The position numbers were made by a program, and so were the translations under genes. This document shows positions 40,801-55,800 of a stretch of DNA of 64,000 nt, one piece after another (within the stretch, counting starts at the first letter, position 1; the number at the start of each line of letters is the position of its first letter). The notes below the pieces were generated by a model that saw only the letters and a list, made by a program, of their open reading frames with translations, did no database searches and was not told the origin of the DNA. Source of the DNA: Congeria kusceri (taxonomy: Eukaryota > Mollusca > Bivalvia > Myida > Dreissenidae); NCBI GenBank assembly GCA_027627225.1, contig CM051032.1, positions 64,397,137-64,461,136 on the forward strand. The letters run 5' to 3'.

Positions 40801-43800
40801 TCACAAACAAATGAATACATGCAGCAAAACGCAAACCAAATGTTGAAACATTTCGTTAAATATTCAAAATGTCAAATATATGATTATAATGGACTGGCGT
40901 AGTTTTTATTCTTTTTTTTCAAGTTTAGTTTCATATAATTAGTAATTAGTACAATGTTATTTAAGCTGGCATCTTTTTTTTAATAATGATGCTTATATTT
41001 TAATAGTTCCTCAGAAATCTATTCACAGTGTACTTGTTGTATTTTTTTAAATTTTAATTTATTCATCTTTGACAATTTCTCTCCACTCCTTCTGCTGATA
41101 TCATATCCACTTGTGTGTGTTAATCCTTTATTCTTCATTCATTTCGTCGAACTGTCATGACTCGAAAGAAGTTTTAATGCCTAACAACATTTTTTTTTAT
41201 TTAATGTAAAGTTATTAATTTCGTAATTGTGTACAGAAGTTATTGATTTTACATATTTCATTTCATTATTCTCGTCAATAAGTAACATATATGAATTCCA
41301 AATTATTTTAGGTAATAAGTAAATATATGATAATGTGTTGGTTGATAATATATTAAATGATGCCTCGTTGGTGTTTTGATTTAAATATTATGATAAATTT
41401 ACTATATTCGTATATTGTTTTGTATGTTTGTGTGCCATATGGCTATTAATAATATGCCGGACAGCTATTTCATTGTGTTGCCGGGTAATTATACTCTCTA
41501 ATATATACTTGTCAGTTTACAATAAATCAATGCATACAATGATCACTTATATATACCACATTTTGGCAACAATAATTTGCCATTTACTTGCTGTAATATT
41601 AATATAGAAGTTTTTCTACATCTCATATCTTGAGTTGATAACGAACAGAGCGCTAAATGTTATAATCAATATTGGATTGTTAATTCTGGCTTCTCTCCTC
41701 CTTGGTTATTGGACTATATCAGTGATTTATTTCATTGGACTATATCAGTGATTTATTTCATTGGACTATATCAGTGATTTATTTCATTGGACTATATCAG
41801 TGATTTATTTCATTGGACTATATCAGTGATTTATTTCATTGGACTATATCAGTGATTTATTTCATTGGACTATATCAGTGATTTATTTCATTGGACTATA
41901 TCAGTGATTTATTTCATTGGACTATATCAGTGATTTATTTCATTGGACTATATCAGTGATTTATTTCATTGGACTATATCAGTGATTTATTTCATTGGAC
42001 TATATCAGTGATTTATTTCATTGGACTATATCAGTGATTTATTTCATTGGACTATATCAGTGATTTATTTCATTGGACTATATCAGTGATTTATTTCATT
42101 GGACTATATCAGTGATTTATTTCATTGGACTATATCAGTGATTTATTTCATTTCCATGTGTTCGTAGAATGAAAAATAAATGAGGCGTGTCGTGGGAAAC
42201 CCGGGCTTAATGCATGTGCGTAAAGTGTCCCCCCGGATCAGCTTGTGCAGTCCGCACTGGCTAATCCGGGACGACACTTTCCGCTTTTACGGTATTTTCT
42301 GTTTCAACAAAGTCTCGTTTAAACATAAATCCACTGTAGGCGGAAAGTGCCGTCCTTGATTAGCCTGTGCGGACTGCACAGCTAATCCGGGACGACACTT
42401 AACGCACATGCATTAAGTCCGGTTTTCCCACGACACGCCCCATTAATGCATACATTTCTTTTTCGAAGATGTACAACTGTATGACGAGACAACGAAAACT
42501 CAATGAGTTCCTGCTCGCAGTCACAAAGTAAGTGTAATGTACTGGTTATTATGAATAAATAATTTTCGATTTAGAGTTGTTTATCTGCTAATAAACACCG
42601 ATTTGGAGTTCTGATGCGTAGGAATTAATCCACGAGGGCGTCAGCCTGAGTGGTTTAATATACCGCATCAGAACGACAAATCGTTTTTATCAGCCGATAA
42701 TCAACGATAGTGCAGAAATTATTTCGATTCTAACATTACCTGACAACATATTCTTCAATTACAATGCGAACCATGTTTCACAGTTTGAACTATTTTTTCG
42801 GGTTGTTTATTGGTAGTTTAATAACGATGAATTTGTTCTTTGTCTATAGAAAACACTGCACGTGTCATGTTAGAATTATGTATACGTGTTTGTCTCCAGT
42901 CATCACATATAAATGTATACTTAAGAGTTTCCAATCTGAAAACTAGTGGCATACTTCTGCATAAGATAACCGATCTATTTTCATGAAATTTTAATATATT
43001 TTAAAGAAAACTTGGAAATCGTTTGTCTGTTGTTGTTTTTTTCCCAAGAACATCACCAAAATTTCGAGAAATTATTAAACTTCTCGCAATAGTACGATCT
43101 TTTACTTCATACCGACTGCAGTTCAAAGCACTTGCGTGAAAGTTTCCATTTAACATGGTGACCGTAAGTGTGGTGGCAAAGACGGAACACTTACACGAAA
43201 ATTGTGTATATTTTCATGAACAGTCGACAACTTTTTGTCGAAATTTCGCTGATTTTTTGAAAAACATATCTTACGCAGAAGTATGCCGCCATAGAAAACA
43301 GGCATGTTTGTTATATGAGGAGGTTGTATTCTCTATGCCAAAAAATGCAGACAACAACGAAATATATAATGCCGAATGCCGATGTTGTAAGGTTAAGAAA
43401 ACCTACGTACTTATTCATTTATCAAAGTGTTTAACGCGATTGTTCGTTTAAACTATTTATTGCTTGTAAAGCGTTATAAAATGATTTCAAATTCGCTATA
43501 AATGCATATAAATCACAGCTGAAACATTTTAAATTCTTAAAAACAAAGCGATAGTCTTAACCAGTTATTTTTTCAATCCCCCTATTTCATTTCTGACCTT
43601 ATAATGTTTTACTTTATGAACTATATAAAGATGTTTATTTGCACCAATACTTAAGTGGTACGACCGTAAACATTACATCTATTATACGTGATAACAACTT
43701 ACAAAGGTAGATGGGAGCAAAGACATTGTACATAATAAAATACACCGACTTATTTTAATGCAATGCACTACCTTTCTTTCTGCTATTACTGCATTGCGAA

Positions 43801-46800
43801 CCTCTATTATTATTTTGATCTTTGAGTGACTGAAGCAGACAGCAATTTTGTGCAGAATAATACACATAATAATTAATGTAAATAAAATCAATAAAATACA
43901 ACACATGCTTGTTTTTACATTTTATTTTTACATATATTTAAAATATTTATTGCAAACATTTTACACACAAATTTTATTTGTAATTATTATTAGCCTATCA
44001 AACTGTTCAAAATATTTATTGCAGTGAGGGTCAAAAAAGTAGTTCCGATCTATAAATAGCGATCACTAACATGATCTAAAAATAGGCATATACTATCTAT
44101 ATAAAGCTAAAGTTTATACGATGGGTTGTTATTCGATCTATTCGTATGTAGTAATAGGATAAAATAAAATACACCGACTTATTTTAATGCAATGCACTAC
44201 CTTTCTTTCTGCTATTACTGCATCGCGAACCTCTATTAATGTCCCTTATAGAATATCCGATTGCCAGCGTTTATTATAACTTGTTGTTGCTTTTAGTATA
44301 AATGTCATTGAGCGATGGACTTGTGCCATTACGTGAACACCAAATCATGGTTATCCGGCTTCCAATTGGTATGGATAGAATATGCTAATAGTCTCCGTTG
44401 TCTAATGTATTGGCTGGAGATGTAATAACCTTTCATCGCGTAGGGGTGCATTGCACATGAACCATAACTCTACCTGTGTCCTGTATCTAACCAGTATCTG
44501 AATCATTTGACACACAGGCTGAAAATAGAGGAAACAATATCACACATAAAGTGATCTGTTCACAGATTGGCAAATTTCTAATTTTTTGTCATTGATCAAA
44601 AAAAGAAAAATGCATTATATATAAACACGCGAAATATATTGGAAATAAAATAGTCTCGTTTATGAAAAATCATCAATCGATGTGGATAAAGTTATAAAGC
44701 GTTTATAACGCTTTTCGCCGGTATTCTGGAAAACACTGTATCAGCTACATAGCGTTACAAATTCACATCATTGATCGGCAGTCAGAATAGCCGAGTGTTA
44801 AGAGCGGTAGGTTTTTGATACCGCGGACATTGTTTGAGTCCTGTCGAAGGCATTTTTTTTTAATTAATTTAATTTTTCTTTATATAATTTTGTTTTTGGT
44901 CAGTCCAACTTCTTGAGTTTTTGCAGTTAAGACTTTAAATGACATTTTTCCAAAATACGAAAATCTGTGAACAAGTCCTTAAAGCGCAAGCACGAAACTT
45001 TTAGGAACAAGTGGAGCGCTTTCGAAAATACATCCGTATGAACCAGCAATCTTCTACACAACACGCCCCAATACTCTAAACTCTGCAACTGACTATTACT
45101 CCAGTTATTGCCCTCAAATAATGCAATATTTATATATTGTTTACGCAGGTTTGCAGTCATTTGATACGATTTCAAAAATACGGCGATGAATAGCAAATTT
45201 TGGATTATTTCAACAATGTTGTAAGTTATACGATATGCGAGAGCTTGAAAAGACGAATCCAGTGATATAAACATCTCCATTTGACCCAGAAATCATGTTT
45301 TCGCCGACGAAATGTCAAAACTAAATTTATGTCAAAATGAACATGTTTTGCATAGTTTAAATTAATATATTCCTACATAAGATAGTCGTTAAGTTAGGTT
45401 TAATTAAAAGCAGGCATATTAAACTATTTTAAATTTTTTTTTGCAAACAATGTTTTTTTTATGTTAAAAAATCAGAACATAATACATAGAAATATCGGTG
45501 TGTGGCGCGTCGTGAGAAAACCGGTCATAATGCATGTGCGTCAAGTGTCGTTCCGGATTAGCCTGTGCAGTCTGCACAGGCTAATCCGGGACTGCACTTT
45601 CCGCTTTTGTGGTATTTCTGTTTCAAGGAAGTCTCTTCTAAACATAAATTCACTGTAGGCGGAAAGTGCCGGGACGACACTTTACGCACATGCATTAAGA
45701 CCGGTTTTCGCACGACGCGCCACATATTGAATCGATGCTATCATAACACCTGGCCTCGAGAATTCTTAGAAAGTTGTCTTTACTTTGTTGCCCGAAACCT
45801 ATAATTATTTTGTTTGGCCCAAGCAGAAATAAATATGCGTCCACAGGGTCTCCTACCTACGACTTCCAGAACGAAACGAATCTGCGACAAAACGTTTGGA
45901 ATCGCCTTTTTGCCAATCTGTCAATAGGTCCGTCTATGGGATTCCAAAAAGTGATAAAAACGATGACAAAATTGAGTTTATGTATCATTCAGCTTATTAA
46001 AACCACAAATAAATCTGAACTAATAGGTTTATCTAAATATATCTATTTCGCAAATAAACATAGGATCGACTTAATTAATATGTAACATCACTTTCTGCTG
46101 GATGTTAATGTTAAGCGCCAAGTTACAATTGTGTTTTTCTTCGTTTTAAATATAATTGCTGTTATTGAATGCCACGAATATTGTCAAATCAATGACATGT
46201 ATTGTATGCTAAGTTTGTCGTTGTTGTTTGTATCTTTTAAAGGAATGCTTAAATGTCTATTTATCAGTAGTAAATATTAAACACACATCGAATATTTAAG
46301 AACATTCTCCAAAAGTAAACTAAATTTTATCAATCACATTCCCTTGACATGCTATTTCATTGAAATATGTACTATGTTTATATGGCTATGTACTGATTGT
46401 ATTCGCCAATAAAATTGTCTGTCTGTCTGTCTGTCTATCTTCAATGTGCTGAGGACGTGATCTGTGCATCTTTTTTATGTTGAATTGTTTTCAGGTCGAT
46501 ATTCCAAGACATTGTCAGCATGGATACGGTGATTATGAAAATAATGGTAAGTCCATTGTCTCGTAATTACGCCAATAACAGTTTGTCATGTGATATCGAC
46601 TTGATTGTATTTCCTATACGTCAGAATGTTGGGAGATGAGTTAGTTACGTAGAAATGGAAATCGGTGAAAAACTCTTAGGGAATTAACGAATACACTTGA
46701 CCTTGTACTGATGTATGTATGTATGTATGTATGTATGTATGTATGTATGTATGTATGTATGTATGTATGTATGTATGTATGTATGTATGTATCTATGTAT

Positions 46801-49800
46801 GTATCTATGTATGTATGTGTGTATGTATGTATGTATGTATGTATGTATGTATGTATGTATGTATGTATGTATGTATGCGTGTATGTATGTATGTATGTAT
46901 GTATGTATGTATGTATGTATGTATGTATGTATGTATGTATGTATGTATGTATGTATGTATGTATGTATGTATGTATGTATGTATGTATGTATGTATGTAT
47001 GTATGTATGTATGTATGTATGTATGTATGTATGTATGTATGTATGTATGTATGTATGTATGTATGTATGTATGTATGTATGTATGTATGTATGTATGTAT
47101 GTATGTATGTATGTATGTATGTATGTATGTATGTATGTATGTATGTATGTATGTTTGTATGTATGTATGTATGTATGTATGTATGTATGTATGTATGTAT
47201 GTATCTATGTATGTTTGTATCTATGTATGTATGTATGTATTATTATTATTATTATTATTATTGTTATCCAAACAAATCATAAAGATAGTAGATCTAAATT
47301 ATATCGTTTAATAAATGTATTTATGTTGATATTCTTAAAAACAATATCTAAATACGTCAAGTTCAACGAGTATTGATCAACGGAACCCTCAGTTCCTTAG
47401 CGTATATAAATCAGTACATGCATGTATCCGCGTACCCTTTTCTCTTGCGAATTCATTCTTTCCTTTGTTAACAATTACTCGAAATATTAATTGCATATTT
47501 TATTTATTGTATCAGCTATTTGTGACCGGGTTTCACTTTTGTTTTTATTTTACAAGACACTTACTGACCACCAAAGGGGCTAAACATAATTTTAACATAA
47601 ACACATATGCTTTATGTGTGGAAACGTTAATTGGGCACCCGAATGTTAAGTTAATGTCAAATGCTGTTGTTCAGAAGATAAGAGGCCATAATGTTTGCTA
47701 CTTCCAGCGAAGTTCCAGCTCGCAAACATTAACCTTACACTCGTGAATTCTATTAGCATAAATTACAAGTTAGAATGGTTTACGATATTTATACTCGGTT
47801 TTGTTGTTGGAATGTTTTACGATATTTATACTCGGTTTTGTTGTTGGAATGGTTGACGATATTTGTACTCGGTTTTGTTCGTGCACGTGTTTCAAGTTTA
47901 AATATACCATAACTGGATTTTCAGTGAGCTACTCTTTCATCGATTTAACTCGATTTCCGCACGGAAACTCATATATTCATAGTAACGGATTTGTAATATA
48001 TTCGTGCATAAAGGTCAGTGTCAGGTGTATGTGTCCGCGCGATAAAACGTTATTACGCCATAGTAACTCAACATGCACCAGATTGTGTCCAATTAACGGT
48101 TCCATATTTGTGGCCAAGCAAAATGACTTACATCCAGATGCTTTGGTACTTTAATGACAGCACTTCGCTCAAATACTCGTCGACGCGGACCGGGCCTCTC
48201 TGTTCCTACTTGATACAGGCACCAGGCAACTGTATGCACGCATTTTTGACGTGCCAATAGACGCGGAAATTTCTGAAAATGGAACCAATACACACCTAGC
48301 AAGAAGGGAAATAAGGTTCATTTTGGTAGCTTCCCTTATGCCAGACAGAACGTCCAATATTTGCTGTCATTTTACGCATAGAGCGATACTACTTTTCCTC
48401 TCTGTACATGTATTAATCCAATTAAATTAAAATTATTGTAAACTTCTAAATATAGATCTCCGCCCCTTAACGCAACATAATTATTATGAGTTTATAACAG
48501 AAGTATTACACAAATGCCATCTTGTTTTCACAATAATAATACAATTTGATTTTTTTGCATAGTGTCTATTAGTTTGAAAATTAAAAAAAGCTACTGCTCA
48601 TCCAAATTCAATGAGATATAGTTTGTCTGATTTTCCCATTGGTCCATGTCTTCCAATAACATGCGGAAATCAAGTCACGAATGTTGACATTATGTCTTCC
48701 AATAACATGCGGAAATCAAGTCACGAATGTTGACATTATGTGACACAATGAAAGCATTAAGCAAAGCAATGACTTATTTTTATTTTTATTTCGTTTTGTG
48801 ATTGCATGGTTGTCGGTATTTAAGTGAACTGTGATTAGTAGAACGTCAAGATGACACTATGATTTACTTCTTTAGCTCATTTCAAGACCAGCTTTTGCAA
48901 AAAACATATGGTACACACTTATGAACTTATTCAGAATGCACGAAAATAATTTATGCCGATATAATCTTGGAAGAGATACTTGCAGTTGCTTTTAGCGAGC
49001 TTTTAGCGAGTTCAATGACGTCACAATGCCATATAATTGACCAGTAGATACCTGTCAATCAAGGATTGAGTTGACCAATTACGGGTTTATATTTCAGTGG
49101 TAAACGATAGCACATGGTCGCATAATCCAATCGATTTACTTAAAACCCTCGCACAAACAACCTTGGACAAACAGAAAGGCGGAGCGATACATTTCTGTCT
49201 ACTGGTTAATTTAGGACTAAACGTGTATTTATGATCACATGTCGCGTTTGTAAGGATTAGCACTGTAGTTAAATACTCGACGTCATTTGAGATGCAAATG
49301 CAGTGATAATTGTTCAAATGAAACCTATGGGTTTTTGGGATTCACACGTATCGAAACGATATTAGCGTATACTACTAAACGTACGAGTAACACACTAGCG
49401 TCTCTTTTGTGAAAGGTGTTTTTTTAGTACGCATTGGTCTTATAATATAAAAAAATCAGCATAATGTAGTAATCCTTGGCACAAAAAACATATCCATAAA
49501 ACAAAAATTTAAATTTTCTGATAAAGAATGCGTCCTTGGGCCATATTCCAGAAACATCTTAAATTATTTTCACTTAAGTTCCAATGTTGGTAAGGTAATA
49601 TTTTTAAACTACATATAATTATTAATTAATCTAATTACATTTAAGTAAATAGTAGTCAATAATAAGTTGATAATTTGTGAACATTTAACAGAATTTATGG
49701 CTAAGGATAAGATTTGACTTAAGATGTTTCTGGAATACGACCCCTGGGGATGTTCAAAAACATCGGGACGCTCATGGAAAAGTATCACTGCAAATGTACA

Positions 49801-52800
49801 AACACAACAAATTTAGTGTCTAAATTTATGTACTTAATTATTTCAAGCAGCAAAATTTGACCTATTTATAAGTGTACAGAGTGGATGCTATTATATTCGG
49901 TGCATTGTCGTTGCTGTTATATATCTGCTTTGCGTATTAGCATCTGCAAAATGCTATGTACTCTCAGACATTTTATTGCATGCATGCACATAACATTGAA
50001 CATATTTTTACACAAAGGCCTTATCTTTGAACTGAAGTAAGAGAATATTTTACTAGACAAGTTTATACACGGGCATAGGAGTACATGTGCCACCATGATC
50101 AGTTGGATATATAAAATACCGTATTGATAGTTTGCGTATTTTGGTATTGCCGTAATTTTTGTTCACACACTTTTACTCATTAACCGTCAATCGTCTGCTC
50201 GTTTTGCTGGGTGTTGGTACTTTCTAGCGAATGTTACCACGTGAATATACGTCGTTCAGTAAATCCACATGTCGGTAACGATTACAAAATGACAAAACGC
50301 GATGAATGGGTATATATGTGCAAGTTTTCTTATCTACGGTTGTCCACATAGGAATTTGCTGTAATAATACACCTGTTTTGACTCAGTATCGGCGTGTGCA
50401 AAAATAGCCTAGTGACATGTCTACAATTGCCAGTTCTACGGAATGAAACCTTGAACGAACGATTTCTGCTACGGAAATAGGAAGATTTCACTGCCAAATA
50501 TCCAGCTACCAAATCGAGTGTTCCCGTAAGCGTTTACAAGACTCTTACTTATTTCTATCCACAGAACTACGCCAAAAAGCTCGTGAATGCGGACCGTGCG
50601 TCCTTATTTTTGGTGGACACGAACACAAATGAACTTTACGCACGAATATTTGATACGGGGAGAGTGAATGAAAACTTGCCCAGCAAAGAAATAAGGTTTG
50701 CTCCATGTCTGTAATTCAACGTTACTATACATTCGATTTTCGTGCAAATGTTTTTATGCCCAGGGCATCTTGATGCGGGAGGCATATAGTGTTTGTCATG
50801 TCCGTCCGTCCGTGACAAGGTTAAGTAGATTTTACCGTTTCGTTTAGCACCAACACCGCTTACTTGGATACTTAACACAGTTGTTGCTTATGGCCAATCC
50901 CAATTCACCGATATCACCCAACAATACTTTGACCTTGACCTAATTTGGACTTATAATATGTGATATGGGCTGTCCAGCACTAACCGGGGACACGTGTGTT
51001 TATCGAACACAGTGTCTTGTTGTTGTTGTTTTTTTTAGAAAATGCAGTTCGTTTTGTTTATTTGCCCTTTTCTATATAAAACATGTATCCCACGATATAT
51101 TATTATATTTATGTAACATTTCGTTATTTCGTTGCTATATTAACCAGATTAAACAAACAGCACAAGAAGACATGCTTTTGTATAATACATTTTGCATAGT
51201 TTCTTAGTTATGTTTGTATAGCAATGTTTCAGCATCGATATGTGAAACTGTACATTCAAACATTTATCGTAATTGTTGTTTTTTTTTCAAATTCAAATGC
51301 GCAGTTTACTTACAATACTTATTCATAAAATATGCCTTTATCACAAATCAGTAAGTATAATATATAAGTATAATAAAATGACTTTGTGGCATTTCTTCTT
51401 GTGCCAGTTCATAAATCTGCTAGTTGAATTGAATGTTCGGCTAGTTATTGTGTTATCTTGGTCTTCAATGTGCTACCTCTTTACTATTTCGTATGCATCT
51501 TAAAACTAAAAAATATATCAAAATTACCAGCAATATTGCATATTTATTATGTAACGAACATTTATTTATAGTCTTTACAAGTTTAAATATTGTTAATCGA
51601 TTTATATGGACTATTTAAGAATGAAAATGTTACTGATATTAGCACAAATATTTCCAACCATAGTGTATTACTTGGTGTATTTTTAGCTTTTGTGATCGCC
51701 TTTTGTCCGTTGTGCGTCGTGCCTCGTGCTTCGTCCGTCGTGCGTCGTCATCATTTATCTTGTGAACACTCTAGAGGCCACATTTATTGGCCAATCTTCA
51801 TGAAACTTGGTCAGAACATTTGTCCCAATGATATCTCGGCCGAAATCGAAACTGGGTCATGTGGAGTCAAAAACTAGGTCACTAGGTCAAATTGAAGAAA
51901 AAGCTTGTGAACACTCTAGAAGTCACATTTTTTGCCCAATCAACATGAAACTTGCTAAGAACATTTGTTCGAGTTTGAAAATGGTTCCGATCCCTTGAAA
52001 AGCCAGGGGGCGGGCAGTTTTCCTGATATGGCTATAGAAAAAGCTTGTGAACACTCTAGAAGTCACAATTTGTGCCCAATCAACATAAAACTTGCTCAGA
52101 ACCTTTGTTCTTATGATATCTCGGCGGAGTTCGAAAATGGTTCCGCTCCATTGAAAAAAATGGACGCCAGAGGGCGGGGCAGTTGTCGTTATATGGCTAT
52201 AGAAAAAGCTTGTGAACACTCTAGAAGTCACATTTTTTGACTAATTAACATGAAACTTGCTCAGAACATTTGTTCTGATGATATCTCGGCCGGTCCGTTA
52301 AAAAAACATGGCCGCCAGGAGGGGGGGGGGGCAGTTTTCCTTATATGGCTATAGGAAAAGCTTGTGAACACTCTAGAAGTCACATTTTTGCCCAATCTTC
52401 ATGATTGGTCAGAACATTTGTCCCAGTGATATCTCGGCCGAGTTCGAATCTGGGTCATGTGAGGTCAAAAACTAGGTCACTAGGTCAAATTGAAGAAAAA
52501 GCTTGTTAACACTCTAGAAGTCCCATTTTGTGCCCAATCTTCATGAAACTTGGTCAGAACATTTGCCTTAATGATATCTTGGCCGAATTCGAATCTGGGT
52601 CATGTGGGGTGAAAAACTAGGTCACTAGGTCAAATTGAAGAAAAAGCTTGTTAATACTCTAGAAGTCACATTTTTTCCCAATCTTCATGAAACTTGGTCA
52701 GAACATCTGTCCTAACGATATCTCGGCAAAGTTCGTATCTGGATCATGTGGGGTCAAAAACTAGGTCACTAGGTCAAATTGAAGAGAAAGCTTGGTAACA

Positions 52801-55800
52801 TTCTCGAAGTCACATTGTTTGCCCAATCTTCATGAAACATGGTCAGAATTTTTTTTGTCTTAGTGATATATCGGCCGAGTTCTAATCTGGGTCATGTGGG
52901 GTGAAAAACTAGGTAACTAGGACAAATTGAAGAAAAATCTTGTTAAACACTCAGGTAGTCACATGTTTTGCCCAATCTTCATGAAACTTGGTCAGAATAA
53001 TTTTCCCAGTGATATCTCGGCCAAGTTCGAATCTGGGTAATGTGGGGTCAAAAACTAGGTCACTAGGTAAAATTAGAGAAAAAGCTTGTTAACACTCTAG
53101 AAGTCACAATTTTTGCCCAATCTTCACGAAACTTGGTCAGAACATTTGTCTTAAAGGTATCTCGGCCGAGTTTGAATCTGGTTCATGTGGGGTCAAAAAC
53201 TAGTTCACTGGGTGAAATTGAAGACAAAGATTGTTATCACTCTAGAAGTTACATTATTTGCCCAATCGTCATGAAACTTGGTTAGAGCATTTGTCCCAAT
53301 GGTATCTCGGCCGAAATCGAATCTGGGTCATGTGGGATCAAAAACTAGGTCACTAGGTCACATTGAAGAAAAAGCTTCAATTTCAATATGTACTTCAAAA
53401 TTTTGAATGTCTGTTGTCACTTAAGTTTTTGAAATGATGATGATTAAGGCCGCATTTCCATCAGTCCGTATCAGTATATCCATATCCGTATACAAATCTA
53501 ACACATGGAAAATTGTTCGACTAATGAAACCCAGGTGAGCGACACAGGGCCATTTGGCCCTCTTGTTATCAAAACTACATTAACAGTTTTAAGCTACACT
53601 TACGTAGATACCAATTCGGGTGTTCATCTCGTCTTTAAAGATATATCGATATGCTTTTTTGAACACTTTAATTCCTTCTTCTATTGTAAATAATATCTGG
53701 TATTCGCATTCACTTTTGATTGCGGTTAATCTTTACAATCGCCGATTCACTTTTGATTGCGGTTAATCTTTACAATTACCAATTCACTTTTGATTGCGGT
53801 TAATCTTTACAATTACCAATTCACTTTTGATTGCGGTTAATCTTTACAATCGCCAATTCACTTTTGATTGCGGTTAATCTTTACAATCGCCAATTCACTT
53901 TTGATTGCGGTTAATCTTTACAATCGCCAATTCACTTTTGATTGCGGTTAATCTTTACAATTACCAATTCACTTTTGATTGCGGTTAATCTTTACAATCG
54001 CCAATTCACTTTTGATTGCGGTTAATCTTTACAATCGCCAATTCACTTTTGATTGCGGTTAATCGTTACAAATAACCAAAAAATAATACATGAAAAGGTC
54101 TCTTCGTTATTGATTGCATCTAAAATGTGATTGTTGATGGTCAGTTATAAATAGTCACGGGATGCCCTGGTTGTACGTAGATTTCCGATGGATAAGGGAG
54201 TGGCAGGTCACGTGGCTTCCACGGGGGAGATCCTCAATATACCTGACGCATACACGGACCGAAGGTTTAACAGGTAGCATGTGCCACTGTATGCTTCTCA
54301 ATTTTGTTCTAGTGGACAATGACATTATTGCAGTCTTTTGAATACATATTGCCCCGCACAGCTTAGGGCCACAGGTGGTTAGCGGGTGACTATGATAATA
54401 ATTAGTGAACACATCAATTCTAATGGCAAAAATCAAAACATGGGTAGTGTTGTACATTTCCGGAAAGAAAATTCATTTCTGCGTGGAATAAGATCGATTT
54501 CATGAAAATCAATTCAGAATTGTAAAAGATATGGCGGTTCAAACCGATGCACCCTATGTTTCGGTCGTCTGGAGTTGGATACCTTGTTATATATATATTT
54601 GATAATAAATCTTTTTTTACAAAAGTAGTTTTATCGTCATTTCTTGATTATTTGTCATCATGTAGAATTGATGTGTTCACTGATTATTATTATAGCCACG
54701 CGCTAACCACCTGCGCTTAGGGCCGATTGATTAGGGTTAGGATTTAGTACGCCATTAAAGGCATTGTTTAATACGACCAATACTTTGTTATTATAATTAG
54801 ATGTTCAAGACATGTACGTTGTATATCTGTGTTTTAAATCCCTTTGTGATAAACAAACTTTATTGAATTATATACATATTTAAACATCAACAAACCAGAA
54901 ATTAATACCTTTGGTTTCGTAGTTGGCTGAGTACATTGTCTATTTACATATGCAATACAATGAACGAACGAAGTTGTGTTGCATTGCGAATGTGTTGTAT
55001 TGTTTTCAGGGAAGTGGATATGCAGACTGGTTATAGAACGAAGTCGATATTATGTATGCCCATCTACATACGTGGCAGGTAGTAAAATGTTCCAAAGTCT
55101 ACAGTTGATGTTGATACTAAATAATGCGTTGATTGTAAAAAGTACCCTGAATAAACCTCATATGAATATGTTCAATTTCTGTGCGACCATAGCGGTATCT
55201 AACACGTAGTACAAAATACATAGAGACAGCTTGTTATTTGATTCGTGTACAGTATCATCGGAGTGGTGCAGATGGTAAACAAATTACAAGGGACATTTAC
55301 AAAATCCGACGAGGAGTCGTTTGAGACATTCGCCATTTACTGCGGTCTGGCATTACACCATGCGAAGGTACGTGTTTAGCGTATTGTCATGACAACAACT
55401 GCTGGTTAACTATCCTGCGGTTCGACAATGCACCAAATAAAGTTACGTGTCTTACATATTGTTACAAATAAAATAACAAGTTATTTGTCTTGCTGTACGA
55501 TTTTCCGGTGTAAAGCGATATGAGTTATCAAAGTGGAAATTACTGCAAGATCAGAAAGTCTATTTACTGATATTCGTCTTCATAGCTAATCGTGATTATG
55601 TTTCCACGAAATGCTAAGCTAATATGAAATATTCGTGTAGCAAACAATCTAGGATCATAAAAAGAACATGGCGATGATCAAACGGAGCAGAGTGAAAAGC
55701 CGGAACTAGTATACTAGCTAGTTCCTGGAAAATTCTTATTTTTTGGACATATATGTTTGCCTCAAAGTCTAGTACATGTAATTATCTCTCTGTTTATCAT

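Noticed and set aside
41706..42152. CRISPR-like regular array
   Set aside because: Units are directly joined with no spacers, in an intron of an animal gene.
43155..43451. 98-codon Cys/His-rich open frame
   Set aside because: No recognisable motif, homology or splice context; expected by chance in this length of AT-rich DNA.
44780..44855. Functional tRNA-Ser gene
   Set aside because: Degenerate stems and embedding in a repeated TIR-bounded element.
45847..46085. Open frame after a gtccacag acceptor in intron 10
   Set aside because: No PDE similarity, and exons 10 and 11 already join without a gap.
46711..47376. Three long overlapping plus-strand frames of Met-Tyr-Val-Cys repeats
   Set aside because: Read-through of a (TATG)n microsatellite; same in all frames.
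47801..48357. Cluster of 60-117 codon frames on both strands
   Set aside because: Mutually overlapping, begin in a tandem repeat and carry no recognisable domain.
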